Origin: Kibdelosporangium persicum
GTDB lineage: Bacteria > Actinomycetota > Actinomycetes > Mycobacteriales > Pseudonocardiaceae
Assembly: GCF_013280595.1 (NCBI RefSeq)
Contig: NZ_JAAATY010000008.1
Coordinates: 274,031-338,030 of the forward strand
Length of the DNA: 64,000 nucleotides
Direction: 5' to 3'
The notes beneath the pieces were generated by a model. It ran no database searches and was not told the DNA's origin. It saw nothing but the letters and a program-made list of their open reading frames with translations. Positions within the stretch are counted from its first letter, which is position 1. Every line of letters begins with the position of its first letter. Shown piece by piece: positions 42,399-51,058 of this stretch. Made by a program: the position numbers and the translations under genes.

Positions 42399-42938
42399 AT
42401 GGACATTACGGTCGAGAGCCGGGCACTGGTCGTCGTGGCGGGCTTGCCAGGATCAGGCAAGAGCACGCTGCTGCGACGTACCCAGGCCAACGTGCCGATC
42501 TGTGTGCTCGACACCGACCATATGCGGTCCTTGCTGGCGCGGCTGTTGCCTCGTTCGGTTCCGTACGGGTGGTACCGGCCGCTTGTGCATTTGCTGCACA
42601 CCGCGCGTGTGCTGGTGACGGTGCTGTGCTCGCCGCGGCCGGTGTTGCTGCATGATCCGGCGACGGGTGCGGGGACGCGGACGGCGTTCGCGGTGATCGG
42701 CGCGATCACTCGGCGGCATCGGCATTTCATCTGGATCGACTGCACGCCTGCCGAGGCGCTCGCCGGTCAGGTCGCGCGCGGGCGTGTGCTGCTCAAATGG
42801 TCGTTCGCGCGGCACATGCGCCGGTCGCCCGAGGTTCGTTCGCGGTTGTTGGCCGGGCTTCGGCCGCAGGGCTGGCACACGGCCCAGCTCGTCGACAGGC
42901 ACGCGGCGAGCACCGGATTGCACCTGAAGGTCGCCTGA
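42399..42938 (+). CDS. P-loop NTPase / kinase-like protein (AAA_33 type)
   Basis: A 179-residue protein with a Walker A, VVVAGLPGSGKSTLLRR, at residues about 10-25, a Walker B-like PRPVLLHDPATGAGTR (about 87-102), and IWIDCTPAEALAGQVARGR near 125. Size and layout fit small kinases such as gluconate-, zeta-like or AAA_33 proteins; the substrate is unknown. ATG 42399 was chosen because residues before it do not continue the fold. It diverges from the small Cys protein and is closed by a strong hairpin. Confidence 0.8.
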   Translation: MDITVESRALVVVAGLPGSGKSTLLRRTQANVPICVLDTDHMRSLLARLLPRSVPYGWYRPLVHLLHTARVLVTVLCSPRPVLLHDPATGAGTRTAFAVIGAITRRHRHFIWIDCTPAEALAGQVARGRVLLKWSFARHMRRSPEVRSRLLAGLRPQGWHTAQLVDRHAASTGLHLKVA

Positions 42939-42940
42939 GA

Positions 42941-42969
42941 TGGTGGCGGAGCGGCAAGCTCCGCCACCA
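42941..42969. terminator. Bidirectional terminator hairpin (12-bp stem)
   Basis: TGGTGGCGGAGC (42941-42952) pairs perfectly with GCTCCGCCACCA (42958-42969) over a 5-nt loop, just after the P-loop gene stop and just before the end of the convergent acylase gene. Confidence 0.85.
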
Positions 42970-42975
42970 CCGTTC

Positions 42976-45291
42976 TCAGCCGCGCAGATGGACGATCTTC
43001 AGCTGCGGTGACGTCACGATCTCGTGCTCACAGAACCGGCCACGGACCCACTCGCCCTGGGAGTACAACTTCGTCTGGTCGGCGAAGTGGGGTGAGGTCG
43101 GGTCGGTCGACTGCGAGTACGTGAGCAACGTCCGGACATCCGGGCAACGGTCGCCGTCGAACGACACCGCCTGGATGTAGCTGGATCCGTGGAGCAGCTC
43201 GGTGTTGCCCTTCGCCGGATCCCACACCGGGACCTGCATGTTCAGTACGCCGAGGTTGTTCGGCGCGCCGTGGACCGGGATCTGCTCGCCGTTGCGGACC
43301 ACGTACTGGTACTGGCCCAGCGGCGCGTCCAACGGGATCTTCGCGGCGCGTAGTTCGGCGACGGCGTCGGTGAACGCCTTGCGGACCGCGGGGCTGTCCG
43401 TGTTCAACGTGTTCGGCGTGCGGATCGGGTCGGCGGCGTTGAACGGCACCTTCCACGAGCCCGACGGCACCTTCATCCAGAACCGCTCGAACAGCAGAGA
43501 TCCCTTACTCCATGTGGAGTACGTCTTGTCCCAATGTCGTAGGGCCGCGCAGGCGTCCGCGACATCCGGCAGCGTGTCGCACATCTTTGCCGTGTCGTCC
43601 GCGGCGAGGTCGGCGACAAAACTGCGGTTCTCGAACAACATGTCTTGCATGGACTGCCGGGAGAACCGCTCGCCGGTCAGCTCGGTGATGGCCATCCTGG
43701 TGCGCGGACCGCGCTCGGTGCCGACGTTGCCGATGATCCTCGGGTAGTTCGTGATCGGGGCGGCCGGATTGGTGAGCCAGGCGCTGTCGTTGGAGTTGGC
43801 CACGTAGTCGGTCCTGGTCAGCTGTGGCTGCCTGGCCGGGCCGAACAATCCGGGCACCACCGAGTCCGGGTCGTTGCCCCAGGCGCAACTGGTCTTCGAG
43901 CCGTCCAGCACAGTCACCCCGGTGTTCGGGAACACCGCCGCGCCCAACGGGGTGTTGCAGCGCTGCGCCAGCTCGTCGGTGACGTGCGGGACCACCTGGA
44001 TGTCGGCGTAGGTCGCGTTGCCCGACCGGTCAGTGGTGATCGTGTTGACCCACGGTGAGCCGAGGGTGTCCGACAGCGCCTTGACCACGCCGCGGGTGTC
44101 ACGGGCCTGCGCGATGTCGAACCAAGTGTTGAGCCCACGGATGTTGCCCCAGTTGGCGTCCCGCATCGCGTACGCCGTGGTGCTCGTCCAGTTCAGCGGC
44201 AGACCGAGCGTCGGGCCGATCACCGGGCCATACCGGGTCGACCACAACGTCCGCTCCACTGTGGAGAGAGTGCCGTCGGCGTTACGGGCCTGCACGGCCA
44301 CCTTGCGGCTGGTCATCTGCTCCGGCTTGCCGTCGACCAGATACGTCGTCGGGGAACCGGGTACCAGTTGCAGCTGGTACAGCCCGAATGTCCGCGTGGT
44401 GGCCACGGTGTGGGTCCACGCCACGTCCTTGGTGTAGCCGATCTGCACGAACGGCAGGCCGAGCAGGCTCGCGCCCGAGACGTCCAGCCTGCCGGGCACG
44501 GTCATCTGCGCCTGCCAGAACCGGCGGCCGCCGTGCCACGGGAAATGCGGGTTGCCCAGCAGCAGACCCTTGCCGTTGGCCGTGGCGTCCCGGCCGAGGG
44601 CGAACCCGTTGCTGCCCATGTCCTCGAGGACGTTCAGCGCCTCAGCCACCTTGCCGGCCGCGTCCGGCGGGATCGCGGCCGGTTCGCTCTGGGTGACCGG
44701 GGGCGTCGCCGACGTGATCTGGTCGATCGCCCCTCCCAGGCCGCCCGTCGTGGCCAGGGCATGCAGGTGCCGGTAGACCTCGATCTCGGCGATCGGCCGG
44801 ACCCATGCGGCGTCGCGGCAGGCAGGGTCGGTGATCCGGCGCTCGGCGACGAACCGGTTGTACCCGGCCACGTAGCCCTGGACGATCTCCCTGGCCTCCT
44901 GGCGCGGCCCGGACGGCGGCCGCTGCCGCAGCTGCTGCTCGATCACCTTGGAGTCGTTGACGTGCTGGTAGTAAAGGTCGCTGGCGAGGTTCGTCGACGC
45001 GTTGCCGAATGACGGATCCGCCGGCTTGTCGGGGCCGAAATGCTCCGACCGCTGGGCACTCACCGTGACATAAAGGTCTGCGAGCTGGCAGACGTTGTCC
45101 TTCGCGGCGGCATAGCCGTAGCCATAACCCAGACCGGAGAAGGTATTCGCCTTGATGTGCGGAATGCCGTTCTCGGTGTAGCGCACAACGGCGGAGAATC
45201 CTCGTTGGTCCGCGGAGCTCGCGGTCGCGATCAGCGGGACGGCCACAACCACGGCAGCGGCTAACGTCATCACTCTTCTCGATGGGGACAC
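42976..45291 (-). CDS. Secreted penicillin acylase-family (Ntn) amidohydrolase
   Basis: A 771-residue precursor with a Sec signal peptide (RRVMTLAAAVVVAVPLIATASSA). The Ntn-hydrolase nucleophile Ser follows the autocleavage site in EDMGSNGFALGRDATANGKG (residue about 228). The mature large chain has HFPWHGGRRFWQAQ, NSNDSAWLTNP and the oxyanion region typical of aculeacin A acylase and PvdQ/QuiP. Such enzymes remove fatty acyl chains from lipopeptides, homoserine lactones or siderophore precursors. A siderophore NRPS lies about 11 kb away, but no link is shown. ATG 45291 has no close competitor. Confidence 0.92.
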   Translation of the reverse strand: MSPSRRVMTLAAAVVVAVPLIATASSADQRGFSAVVRYTENGIPHIKANTFSGLGYGYGYAAAKDNVCQLADLYVTVSAQRSEHFGPDKPADPSFGNASTNLASDLYYQHVNDSKVIEQQLRQRPPSGPRQEAREIVQGYVAGYNRFVAERRITDPACRDAAWVRPIAEIEVYRHLHALATTGGLGGAIDQITSATPPVTQSEPAAIPPDAAGKVAEALNVLEDMGSNGFALGRDATANGKGLLLGNPHFPWHGGRRFWQAQMTVPGRLDVSGASLLGLPFVQIGYTKDVAWTHTVATTRTFGLYQLQLVPGSPTTYLVDGKPEQMTSRKVAVQARNADGTLSTVERTLWSTRYGPVIGPTLGLPLNWTSTTAYAMRDANWGNIRGLNTWFDIAQARDTRGVVKALSDTLGSPWVNTITTDRSGNATYADIQVVPHVTDELAQRCNTPLGAAVFPNTGVTVLDGSKTSCAWGNDPDSVVPGLFGPARQPQLTRTDYVANSNDSAWLTNPAAPITNYPRIIGNVGTERGPRTRMAITELTGERFSRQSMQDMLFENRSFVADLAADDTAKMCDTLPDVADACAALRHWDKTYSTWSKGSLLFERFWMKVPSGSWKVPFNAADPIRTPNTLNTDSPAVRKAFTDAVAELRAAKIPLDAPLGQYQYVVRNGEQIPVHGAPNNLGVLNMQVPVWDPAKGNTELLHGSSYIQAVSFDGDRCPDVRTLLTYSQSTDPTSPHFADQTKLYSQGEWVRGRFCEHEIVTSPQLKIVHLRG

Positions 45292-45355
45292 GGGTTATTT
45301 CTACGTGACACCACCGTGACCGACATCCGGGAACACCCTTAGGGCCACCGGCGTG

Positions 45356-45955
45356 TCAGGGCGCTCCCCCGGAGCGGGAGCGGTATTCCCGCACCTTGTT
45401 GCGGTTTCCGCAGCGCTCCATTGAGCACCAGCGCCGCCTTCCCGGCCGGGATGTGTCCAGGAACAGCAGATAGCAGTTGTCGCCCGCGCATTCCCGCAGC
45501 CGGGGCGAGTCGAGCAGGTCGACGGCCTCGCGGGCGGCCTGGGCCGCGATCTGCCTGCCGGTGACCGGGGTGGCCCATCCGCGCAGCCGGGTCTGCGGGT
45601 CGATCCGGGGACGCGGCGGGTCACCGATCGCGTCGTTGATCGCTTCGATGTCACCGGCCGCGGGCGTCCGGCCGTGGGCCAAGGCCGGGAAAACGGACCA
45701 CAGGGTGTTGCGGAACCTCACGACGTACTCGAAGTCCCCGGCCGTGATGTCGAGGTCCTCGGGGCGAACCGGCGCCGTGTCGTTGAGGCGCGAGTCGAGC
45801 AGCCAGCTGGCCAGGTCGGCTGGTTCGTGGAGGATCTCGTACGCCTCGCCCGGTCCGGGCCCGCCCGTCACCAGCAGCTCAAGGCAGAACGCGCCGGGGT
45901 CGAAGTGGTAGCGCTGGCCGTCGAGGCCGGTCAGGACCCTTGTTCGACTGGACAC
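45356..45955 (-). CDS. CGNR zinc-finger transcriptional regulator
   Basis: A 199-residue protein of the ABATE/CGNR family. The N-terminal ABATE domain (about 20-140) has FCLELLVTGG and DFEYVVRFRNTLW; the C-terminal zinc finger at about 155-190 has CAGDNCYLLFLDTSRPGRRR and WCSMERCGNRNKV. These are stress-linked transcription factors with unknown ligands. The GTG start lies 6 bp after a TATACT -10 sequence, so the message is probably leaderless. It diverges from an SRPBCC gene; the CGNR protein most likely controls the pair. Confidence 0.93.
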   Translation of the reverse strand: MSSRTRVLTGLDGQRYHFDPGAFCLELLVTGGPGPGEAYEILHEPADLASWLLDSRLNDTAPVRPEDLDITAGDFEYVVRFRNTLWSVFPALAHGRTPAAGDIEAINDAIGDPPRPRIDPQTRLRGWATPVTGRQIAAQAAREAVDLLDSPRLRECAGDNCYLLFLDTSRPGRRRWCSMERCGNRNKVREYRSRSGGAP

Positions 45956-45961
45956 GTAACC

Positions 45962-45996
45962 AGTATAGTCGGTTTCACTACCGGTTATACCGGTTA
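45962..45996. promoter_or_regulatory. Divergent promoter with tandem TACCGGTTA repeats
   Basis: TACCGGTTA occurs twice back to back (45979-45987, 45988-45996). On the minus strand TATACT (45967-45962) is placed so that transcription would start at or very near the CGNR GTG. The repeats overlap the region between the two divergent starts and are a candidate CGNR operator. Confidence 0.5.
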
Positions 45997-46013
45997 CAAC
46001 GGGAGGGGTTGTC

Positions 46014-46412
46014 GTGATCGGTCAGACGAAGGACGCGGGCTTCCAGATCGGGGTGTCCAAGACGCTGCCGTTCCCGCCGGAAGCCGTGTGGGCGGCGGTC
46101 ATGAGCCAGGCCGGGATCGCGCTGTGGCTCGGTGAAGGAGCCACCCTGGCCAAGGGCGAGCCGTACGCGACGAAGGACGGCACTGTCGGCGAGGTCCGCA
46201 GCTTGCATGAACTGGACCGGGTCCGGTTGACCTGGCGGCCTCGCGGCTGGGACCACGAGACCACGGTGCAGATCGCGATCTCGGCGAGCGGCGGCAAGAC
46301 GCGGCTGACGTTCCACCAGGAGCGGATGGTGGGTCCGGAGGAACGGGAACGCCAGCGGGATCACTGGCGCAAGGTGATGGCCGACGTGGTCGACCTGCTC
46401 ACGGCCGAGTAA
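46014..46412 (+). CDS. SRPBCC (AHSA1-like) domain protein
   Basis: A 132-residue START/Bet v1-like protein of the AHSA1 group. The fold is read from TLPFPPEAVWAAVMSQAGIALWLGEG, VRSLHELDRVRLTWRPRGWDHET and KTRLTFHQERMVGPEERERQ. Such proteins bind hydrophobic ligands or act as co-regulators. GTG 46014 has GGGAGGGG upstream. It diverges from the CGNR regulator and ends at a hairpin, making a two-gene divergent unit. Confidence 0.88.
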   Translation: MIGQTKDAGFQIGVSKTLPFPPEAVWAAVMSQAGIALWLGEGATLAKGEPYATKDGTVGEVRSLHELDRVRLTWRPRGWDHETTVQIAISASGGKTRLTFHQERMVGPEERERQRDHWRKVMADVVDLLTAE

Positions 46413-46416
46413 GCGC

Positions 46417-46441
46417 GGGTGGCGCGGATTCGGCGCCACCC
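46417..46441 (+). terminator. Terminator hairpin after SRPBCC gene
   Basis: GGGTGGCGC (46417-46425) and GCGCCACCC (46433-46441) form a 9-bp perfect stem with a 7-nt loop, 4 bp after the stop. Confidence 0.75.
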
Positions 46442-46571
46442 GGACTCAGCGCCGGTTCCGCACAGGGCGCCCAACCGGTCAGGTCGAATTCACCATCCTG
46501 GGTGTACACGGATTCTGTACGCTTCACACTCAGGGCTTCGACCCTGCCTTGTCGACAAACCGGGAGGCCGG

Positions 46572-47594
46572 ATGGTCGAGTTATTCCCCAACCGGCGCGA
46601 CAGGCTGAGAACCCTGCTCTCAATCGCCGCGGTGTGCACCACTCTCGCGGCGTGCAATCCCATTGCGGCATCGGCGCCGGAGACCACCACGCCCCCGGTT
46701 GAATGGTCGACGGAATCGACCGCGCCACCCGCGCCTTCCGGGGCCACCGCCCAATCGACGACGACAGGCGCCACGCGAAAACCACCACCCGCGACCGAAC
46801 CGGCGCCGATCAAGACCAATTGCATCAACACTCTGCGCGAGTGCGGTTTTCCGCACGCCGGCAATACCGGTTGGCAGCCGACCGGCGTCAAGCTGACCAC
46901 GGCGGGCGTCGATCTCACCCCCGACGCGGAGCTCCAGATCACCGAGCGAGGTGCGGTGATCGACGGCAAGGACATCCGCGGCTGCGTCAGCATCAAAGCC
47001 GACGACGTCCGGATCAAACGCAGCCGGGTCCGGTGTGACAGTTACTTCCCGATCCGGATCTACGAAGGTTTCCGCAACGCGGTCATCGAGGACACCGAGA
47101 TCGACGGGATGAATTCCGGCACGACGAACGCCGCGGTCGGGTTCGACAACTACACACTGCGCCGGGTGAACATCCACAGCCTCGGCGAAGGCCCGCACAT
47201 GGGCGGCAACGTGCTGATCGAGGATTCCTACGTGCACGATCTGGCCAGTTGCGAGATCTGCCACAACGACGCGATCCAGTCCTCCGGCGCGCTGCACGTG
47301 GTGCTTCGGCACAACACTTTCGTCAATGACGCGACCGGCAAGAACGCCGTTGTCCGGATCGCCACCGAACAAGGCGAATCCCGCGATTTCCTCGTCGAGA
47401 ACAACCTGCTCGCCGGTGGGAACTTCGCGGTCCAGGTGCGCGGCCAGGGACACGGTTTCCCGGTCGGCGTCCGCGTGATCGGCAACCGGATCGTGCCGAC
47501 CTGGCGGTTCGCCCCGTTCGACACCACCGGCGGCCGGATCGAGACCGCCGGCAACTTCCGGGACGACAACCTGGAGCCGCTCACCGCCGATTGA
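46572..47594 (+). CDS. Secreted lipoprotein with right-handed beta-helix
   Basis: A 340-residue lipoprotein. The signal ends in a lipobox, AVCTTLAAC, with Cys at about residue 28. A Thr/Pro-rich linker (about 30-80) follows, which would lift the domain from the membrane. Residues about 85-335 have parallel beta-helix spacing (KADDVRIKRSRVRCDSYF, FRNAVIEDTEIDGM, NVLIEDSYVHDLASCEICHNDA, LHVVLRHNTFVND, DFLVENNLLAGG). This fold is common in polysaccharide-binding or -cleaving proteins; no catalytic site is assigned. GGGAGG lies upstream of ATG 46572. It is monocistronic. Confidence 0.85.
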   Translation: MVELFPNRRDRLRTLLSIAAVCTTLAACNPIAASAPETTTPPVEWSTESTAPPAPSGATAQSTTTGATRKPPPATEPAPIKTNCINTLRECGFPHAGNTGWQPTGVKLTTAGVDLTPDAELQITERGAVIDGKDIRGCVSIKADDVRIKRSRVRCDSYFPIRIYEGFRNAVIEDTEIDGMNSGTTNAAVGFDNYTLRRVNIHSLGEGPHMGGNVLIEDSYVHDLASCEICHNDAIQSSGALHVVLRHNTFVNDATGKNAVVRIATEQGESRDFLVENNLLAGGNFAVQVRGQGHGFPVGVRVIGNRIVPTWRFAPFDTTGGRIETAGNFRDDNLEPLTAD

Positions 47595-47610
47595 CTTCCC
47601 CGCCGTTGGA

Positions 47611-47627
47611 CTTCCGCTGAACGGAAG
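47611..47627 (+). terminator. Small hairpin after lipoprotein gene
   Basis: CTTCCG (47611-47616) and CGGAAG (47622-47627) pair over a 5-nt loop, 16 bp after the stop. It may extend with outer CCCCG/CCGGGG. Modest strength. Confidence 0.5.
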
Positions 47628-47698
47628 CCGGGGCTGAAAGCCGGCAAACCGCCACCTATCGTCTCGCGGCAACTTCGACAACCGCGATGGAGCGAGAC

Positions 47699-48964
47699 AT
47701 GGCCGAGCGTGCGGGTAGCCGGTGGGCGATATCCCTGTCCTGGAGTGCGGTCCTGCTGGACGGGTTCGACCTCGTCGTGCTCGGCACGGTGCTGCCGGTC
47801 CTGTTGGACACCAAGGAATGGGGACTGACCCCGGCCAGTGCGGCGACCGTGTCGACGTTCGGTCTGGTGGGCATGATGATCGGCGCGCTCACCATCGGCG
47901 CGTTGACCGACATCGTGGGCAGGCGCAAGGCAATGGTCGTGTCGGTCACCAGTTTCTCGTTGCTCACGCTGCTCTGTGCCTTCGCGCCTTCGGTTTTCCT
48001 GTTCGGGGTGTTCCGTTTCCTCGCCGGGATCGGCCTTGGCGGCTGTCTGCCGACGGCGATCGCGATCGTCAATGAGCACGCCCGCCGCGGCCGCGCCAGC
48101 AGTGCGACGACCACGGTGATGACCGGTTATCACGTCGGCGCGGTTCTCACCGCGTTGCTGGGCATTCTGGTGATCCCGGACCTCGGGTGGCGTGCGATGT
48201 TCGTCATCGGCGCCGCTCCCGCGCTCGTGCTCGTCCCGTTGATGGTGAAGTACCTGCCGGAATCCACATCGGCGCTCGCCCGTGAACGGACCGCGTTCGG
48301 CACGGTCACATCGTTGTTCAAAGGCAGGTACCTGCGCGCCACGCTCGCGTTCTGCGTGACGTCGTTCATGGGTCTGCTGCTGGTGTACGGCCTGAACACG
48401 TGGCTGCCGCAGATCATGCGGTCGGCCGGGTACGAACTCGGCGCGGCGCTGGCGTTGTTGCTGACGCTCAACGTGGGGGCCGTGGTCGGCCTGGTCATCG
48501 CGGGCGCCGTCGCGGACAAGGCGGGCATCCGGCGTCCCACGATCCTGTGGTTCGTCGCGGCCGCGGTCTTCCTGGCCTTGCTGAGCGTGAAGATGCCGCA
48601 GCTGGGCGCCTACATCGCGGTGTTCGTCACCGGGTGTTTCGTGTTCAGCGCCCAGGTCCTGGTGTACGCGTACGTCGGACGGACCTATGTGGACGGCAAC
48701 CGGGCCACCGCGCTGGGCCTGGCCGCGGGAATCGGCAGGCTCGGCGCGATCAGCGGCCCGATCGTCGGCGGCGCGCTGCTCACCGTGGGCGTCGCCTACC
48801 CGTGGGGCTTCTACGTTTTCGCGCTCGTCGGCGCGTTCGGCGCGATCGCGGTCAGCCTGGCAGGCAGGACGTCAGCGGCGCCGGAACTCGCGGGCGAGCA
48901 GCCAGGCGAGGTACAGGCCGCCGATCGCGCCAGTGGCGATGCCGACCGGCAGCTGGGTGTCTGA
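47699..48964 (+). CDS. MFS transporter, aromatic acid:H+ symporter (AAHS) type
   Basis: A 421-residue transporter with 12 membrane helices. The AAHS hallmark is the helix-1 motif LLDGFDLVVLGTVLPVL, with GALTDIVGRRKAM between helices 2 and 3. It resembles BenK/PcaK-type importers of benzoate or hydroxybenzoate. ATG 47699 has GGAG 6 nt upstream; ATG 47687 is an alternative. Its last 31 codons form a hydrophilic tail lying antisense to the end of a FecCD permease gene, a 93-bp convergent overlap. No aromatic pathway gene adjoins it here. Confidence 0.92.
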   Translation: MAERAGSRWAISLSWSAVLLDGFDLVVLGTVLPVLLDTKEWGLTPASAATVSTFGLVGMMIGALTIGALTDIVGRRKAMVVSVTSFSLLTLLCAFAPSVFLFGVFRFLAGIGLGGCLPTAIAIVNEHARRGRASSATTTVMTGYHVGAVLTALLGILVIPDLGWRAMFVIGAAPALVLVPLMVKYLPESTSALARERTAFGTVTSLFKGRYLRATLAFCVTSFMGLLLVYGLNTWLPQIMRSAGYELGAALALLLTLNVGAVVGLVIAGAVADKAGIRRPTILWFVAAAVFLALLSVKMPQLGAYIAVFVTGCFVFSAQVLVYAYVGRTYVDGNRATALGLAAGIGRLGAISGPIVGGALLTVGVAYPWGFYVFALVGAFGAIAVSLAGRTSAAPELAGEQPGEVQAADRASGDADRQLGV

Positions 48965-49921
48965 GATCGCGTGCTGCACCGTCAGATCGCTTGCCAGCAA
49001 CAGCAAGGCGCCCATCAGGCCGGCTGAGATCGGCCCGGGGTAGGGCGATCCCGTGACGCGGCGGGCGATCTGCGGCGAGGCCAAGGCGACGAAGGCGATC
49101 GGACCGGCGACCGCCGTGCCGATCGCCGCGAGCGCGACACTGACCATGATCAGCACAAACCTGGTGCTCTCGACCCGGACGCCCAGCGCCTTGGCCGCGT
49201 CGTCGCCCATCTGCAGGATCGCCAGCCGGTGGCTGAAGAACACGGCGAACGGCAGCAACGCGAGCATCGCCCAGGCCAGCGGTTCGACGTGTTCCCAGCC
49301 GCGGCCGTTGAGCCCGCCGACCTGCCACGCCGCCGCGGCGATGGCGTCCCGCAGGCTCGCGTGGGTGATCAGGAACTGGTTGGCCGCGTACAGCATCGCG
49401 CTCATCCCGATGCCGATCAGGACCAGCCGGAACCCCTGCACGCCCTGCTTGAACGCCAGCAGGTAGATCAGGACGGACGTGACGATCCCGCCGGCCAGCG
49501 CGCCGCCCGCGACCGCGAGCATGCCGCCGCCGGTCAGCACGATCACCGACAACGCGCCCGTGGCCGCGCCCATGGTGAATCCGATGATGTCCGGGCTGCC
49601 CAACGGGTTGTCGGTCAGCCGTTGCATGATCGCGCCGCTGACCCCGAACGCCCCGCCGACCAGGATCGCCGCCAGCAGCCGGGGCAGCCGCAGCTCCAGC
49701 ACGATGAACTCGGCACCGGGCGGGCCCGCGCCGAGGATGGTGGCGACCACTTCGGACGCTGACAGCGGATAGTCGCCGGTGGTCATCGAGAACACGGCGA
49801 GACCGACGACCGTGGCGAGCATGACGACGCACGTCACGGTCGCCCGGATGTCCAGCCGGATGGAAAGCCTGCCCTGGCCGATACGGAGTGGACGGCCGCG
49901 CACCGCCGTGGACACGCTCAC
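48872..49921 (-). CDS. Iron-siderophore ABC transporter permease (FecCD family), second subunit
   Basis: A 349-residue permease with about ten membrane helices. FecCD motifs are LRLPRLLAAILVGGAFGVSGAIMQ, RLTDNPLGSPDIIGFTMGA and VAGPIAFVALASPQIARRVTG. It pairs with the upstream permease to form the membrane channel for siderophore uptake. The GTG start overlaps the stop of that gene (GTGA). No ATPase subunit gene (FepC-like) is present downstream, so the ATPase is encoded elsewhere. Confidence 0.95.
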   Translation of the reverse strand: MSVSTAVRGRPLRIGQGRLSIRLDIRATVTCVVMLATVVGLAVFSMTTGDYPLSASEVVATILGAGPPGAEFIVLELRLPRLLAAILVGGAFGVSGAIMQRLTDNPLGSPDIIGFTMGAATGALSVIVLTGGGMLAVAGGALAGGIVTSVLIYLLAFKQGVQGFRLVLIGIGMSAMLYAANQFLITHASLRDAIAAAAWQVGGLNGRGWEHVEPLAWAMLALLPFAVFFSHRLAILQMGDDAAKALGVRVESTRFVLIMVSVALAAIGTAVAGPIAFVALASPQIARRVTGSPYPGPISAGLMGALLLLASDLTVQHAISDTQLPVGIATGAIGGLYLAWLLAREFRRR

Positions 49922-50937
49922 AGCTTGGTCACCCGGCGGCGCCGGCACAGCCAGATGAAGACGGGCGCGCCGACGAACGCGGTCACGATACCCACCTGCA
50001 GCTCCTGAGGTTCGTTGATCACGCGGCCGAGCACGTCCGATCCGATCAGCAGGATCGGCCCGAAGATCATGCTGTACGGCAGCACCCAGCGCTGGTCGGG
50101 CCCGGTGATCAGCCGCACCATGTACGGCACGGCCAGGCCGACGAACGTGACGGGCCCGATGGCGGCGGTCGCGGCCCCGCACAACAGTGTCACGGCGATG
50201 ATGCCGAGCACCCGGGTCCGTCCAATGTGGGCGCCCAGCGCCGTGGCGGTCTGGTCGCCGAGCGCGATCGCGTTGAGCGGGCGGGCCAGCGCGAGCGTGA
50301 GCACGATGCCGATCAGGAAGAACGGCAGCAGCGGCGGGATGATGTCCATGTCGCGGCCGGTGAACGAGCCGACGTTCCAGAACCGGAACTCGTTGAAGGT
50401 GATGGGGTCCAGCAACAGCACCGCGTAGATCAGCGCGTACAGCACGGCACTGACCGCGGCTCCGGCCATGATCAGACGATCGGGTGTCGCACCGCTGCGA
50501 CCGGACGACCCCAGCATGTAGACGAGCACGGCCGCGATCCCCGAACCGGCGAACGCGAACCACACGTACCCGGACACGCCGGAGATGCCGAAGAACCCGA
50601 TCGCCGCCACCACGGCGGCCGCGCCGCCCGCGCCGACGCCGAGCAGGCCGGGTTCGGCCAGCGGGTTGCGGGTCAGCGCCTGCATCAGCGCGCCCGCCAT
50701 CGCGAGAGCCGCGCCGACCAGCAGGCCGAGCAGGGTCCGCGGGATGCGAACGGTGTGGATGATCACCGCGTCCCTGGACCCGTCGTTGTGCCACAGCACG
50801 TCCCACGTCGAGGCGAACGGGATGTCCTTCGAGCCGAACCAGATGCCCAGCGCGCAGACGAACGCGAGCGCGGCGAGGCTCACCAGCAGGCCCAGCGCCT
50901 GGCCGGCCCGAAATGTCGATCTGGTGTGGTTCGTCAC
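49918..50937 (-). CDS. Iron-siderophore ABC transporter permease (FecCD family), first subunit
   Basis: A permease of about 339 residues with ten helices and the FecCD motifs RIPRTLLGLLVGAALAMAGALMQ, TRNPLAEPGLLGVGAGG and IGPVTFVGLAVPYMVRLITG. GTG 50937 (MTNHTRSTF) was chosen; a TTG at 50973 lies closer to the iron box. It is the first gene of the leftward uptake operon and diverges from the binding lipoprotein, with an iron-box sequence between them. Confidence 0.94.
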   Translation of the reverse strand: MTNHTRSTFRAGQALGLLVSLAALAFVCALGIWFGSKDIPFASTWDVLWHNDGSRDAVIIHTVRIPRTLLGLLVGAALAMAGALMQALTRNPLAEPGLLGVGAGGAAAVVAAIGFFGISGVSGYVWFAFAGSGIAAVLVYMLGSSGRSGATPDRLIMAGAAVSAVLYALIYAVLLLDPITFNEFRFWNVGSFTGRDMDIIPPLLPFFLIGIVLTLALARPLNAIALGDQTATALGAHIGRTRVLGIIAVTLLCGAATAAIGPVTFVGLAVPYMVRLITGPDQRWVLPYSMIFGPILLIGSDVLGRVINEPQELQVGIVTAFVGAPVFIWLCRRRRVTKL

Positions 50938-50977
50938 GCCTACCACACACACCACCAGGTTCTGGGACGCCAACTGT

Positions 50978-50996
50978 TGAGGTTAGGCTAACCGAA
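50978..50996. promoter_or_regulatory. Iron box (IdeR/DmdR-type operator)
   Basis: TGAGGTTAGGCTAACCGAA matches the known actinobacterial iron-box consensus TTAGGTTAGGCTAACCTAA at 17 of 19 positions. It lies between the divergent permease and binding-protein genes, so both directions should be repressed when iron is plentiful. Confidence 0.9.
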
Positions 50997-51058
50997 GTCT
51001 CCGGACTAGTGAACACCGGCATGACGAGTCGGGGCGTTCGACCTGGAAAGGCACCTAC

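Noticed and set aside
42260..42745. N-terminal extension of the small Cys-containing ORF
   Set aside because: This part is antisense to the P-loop gene and lacks protein-like sequence; only the last 64 codons were kept.
43507..43522. Near-palindrome TACTCCATGTGGAGTA resembling the 32442 palindrome
   Set aside because: It lies inside the acylase coding sequence, is imperfect at the centre and encodes conserved-looking residues; treated as coincidence.
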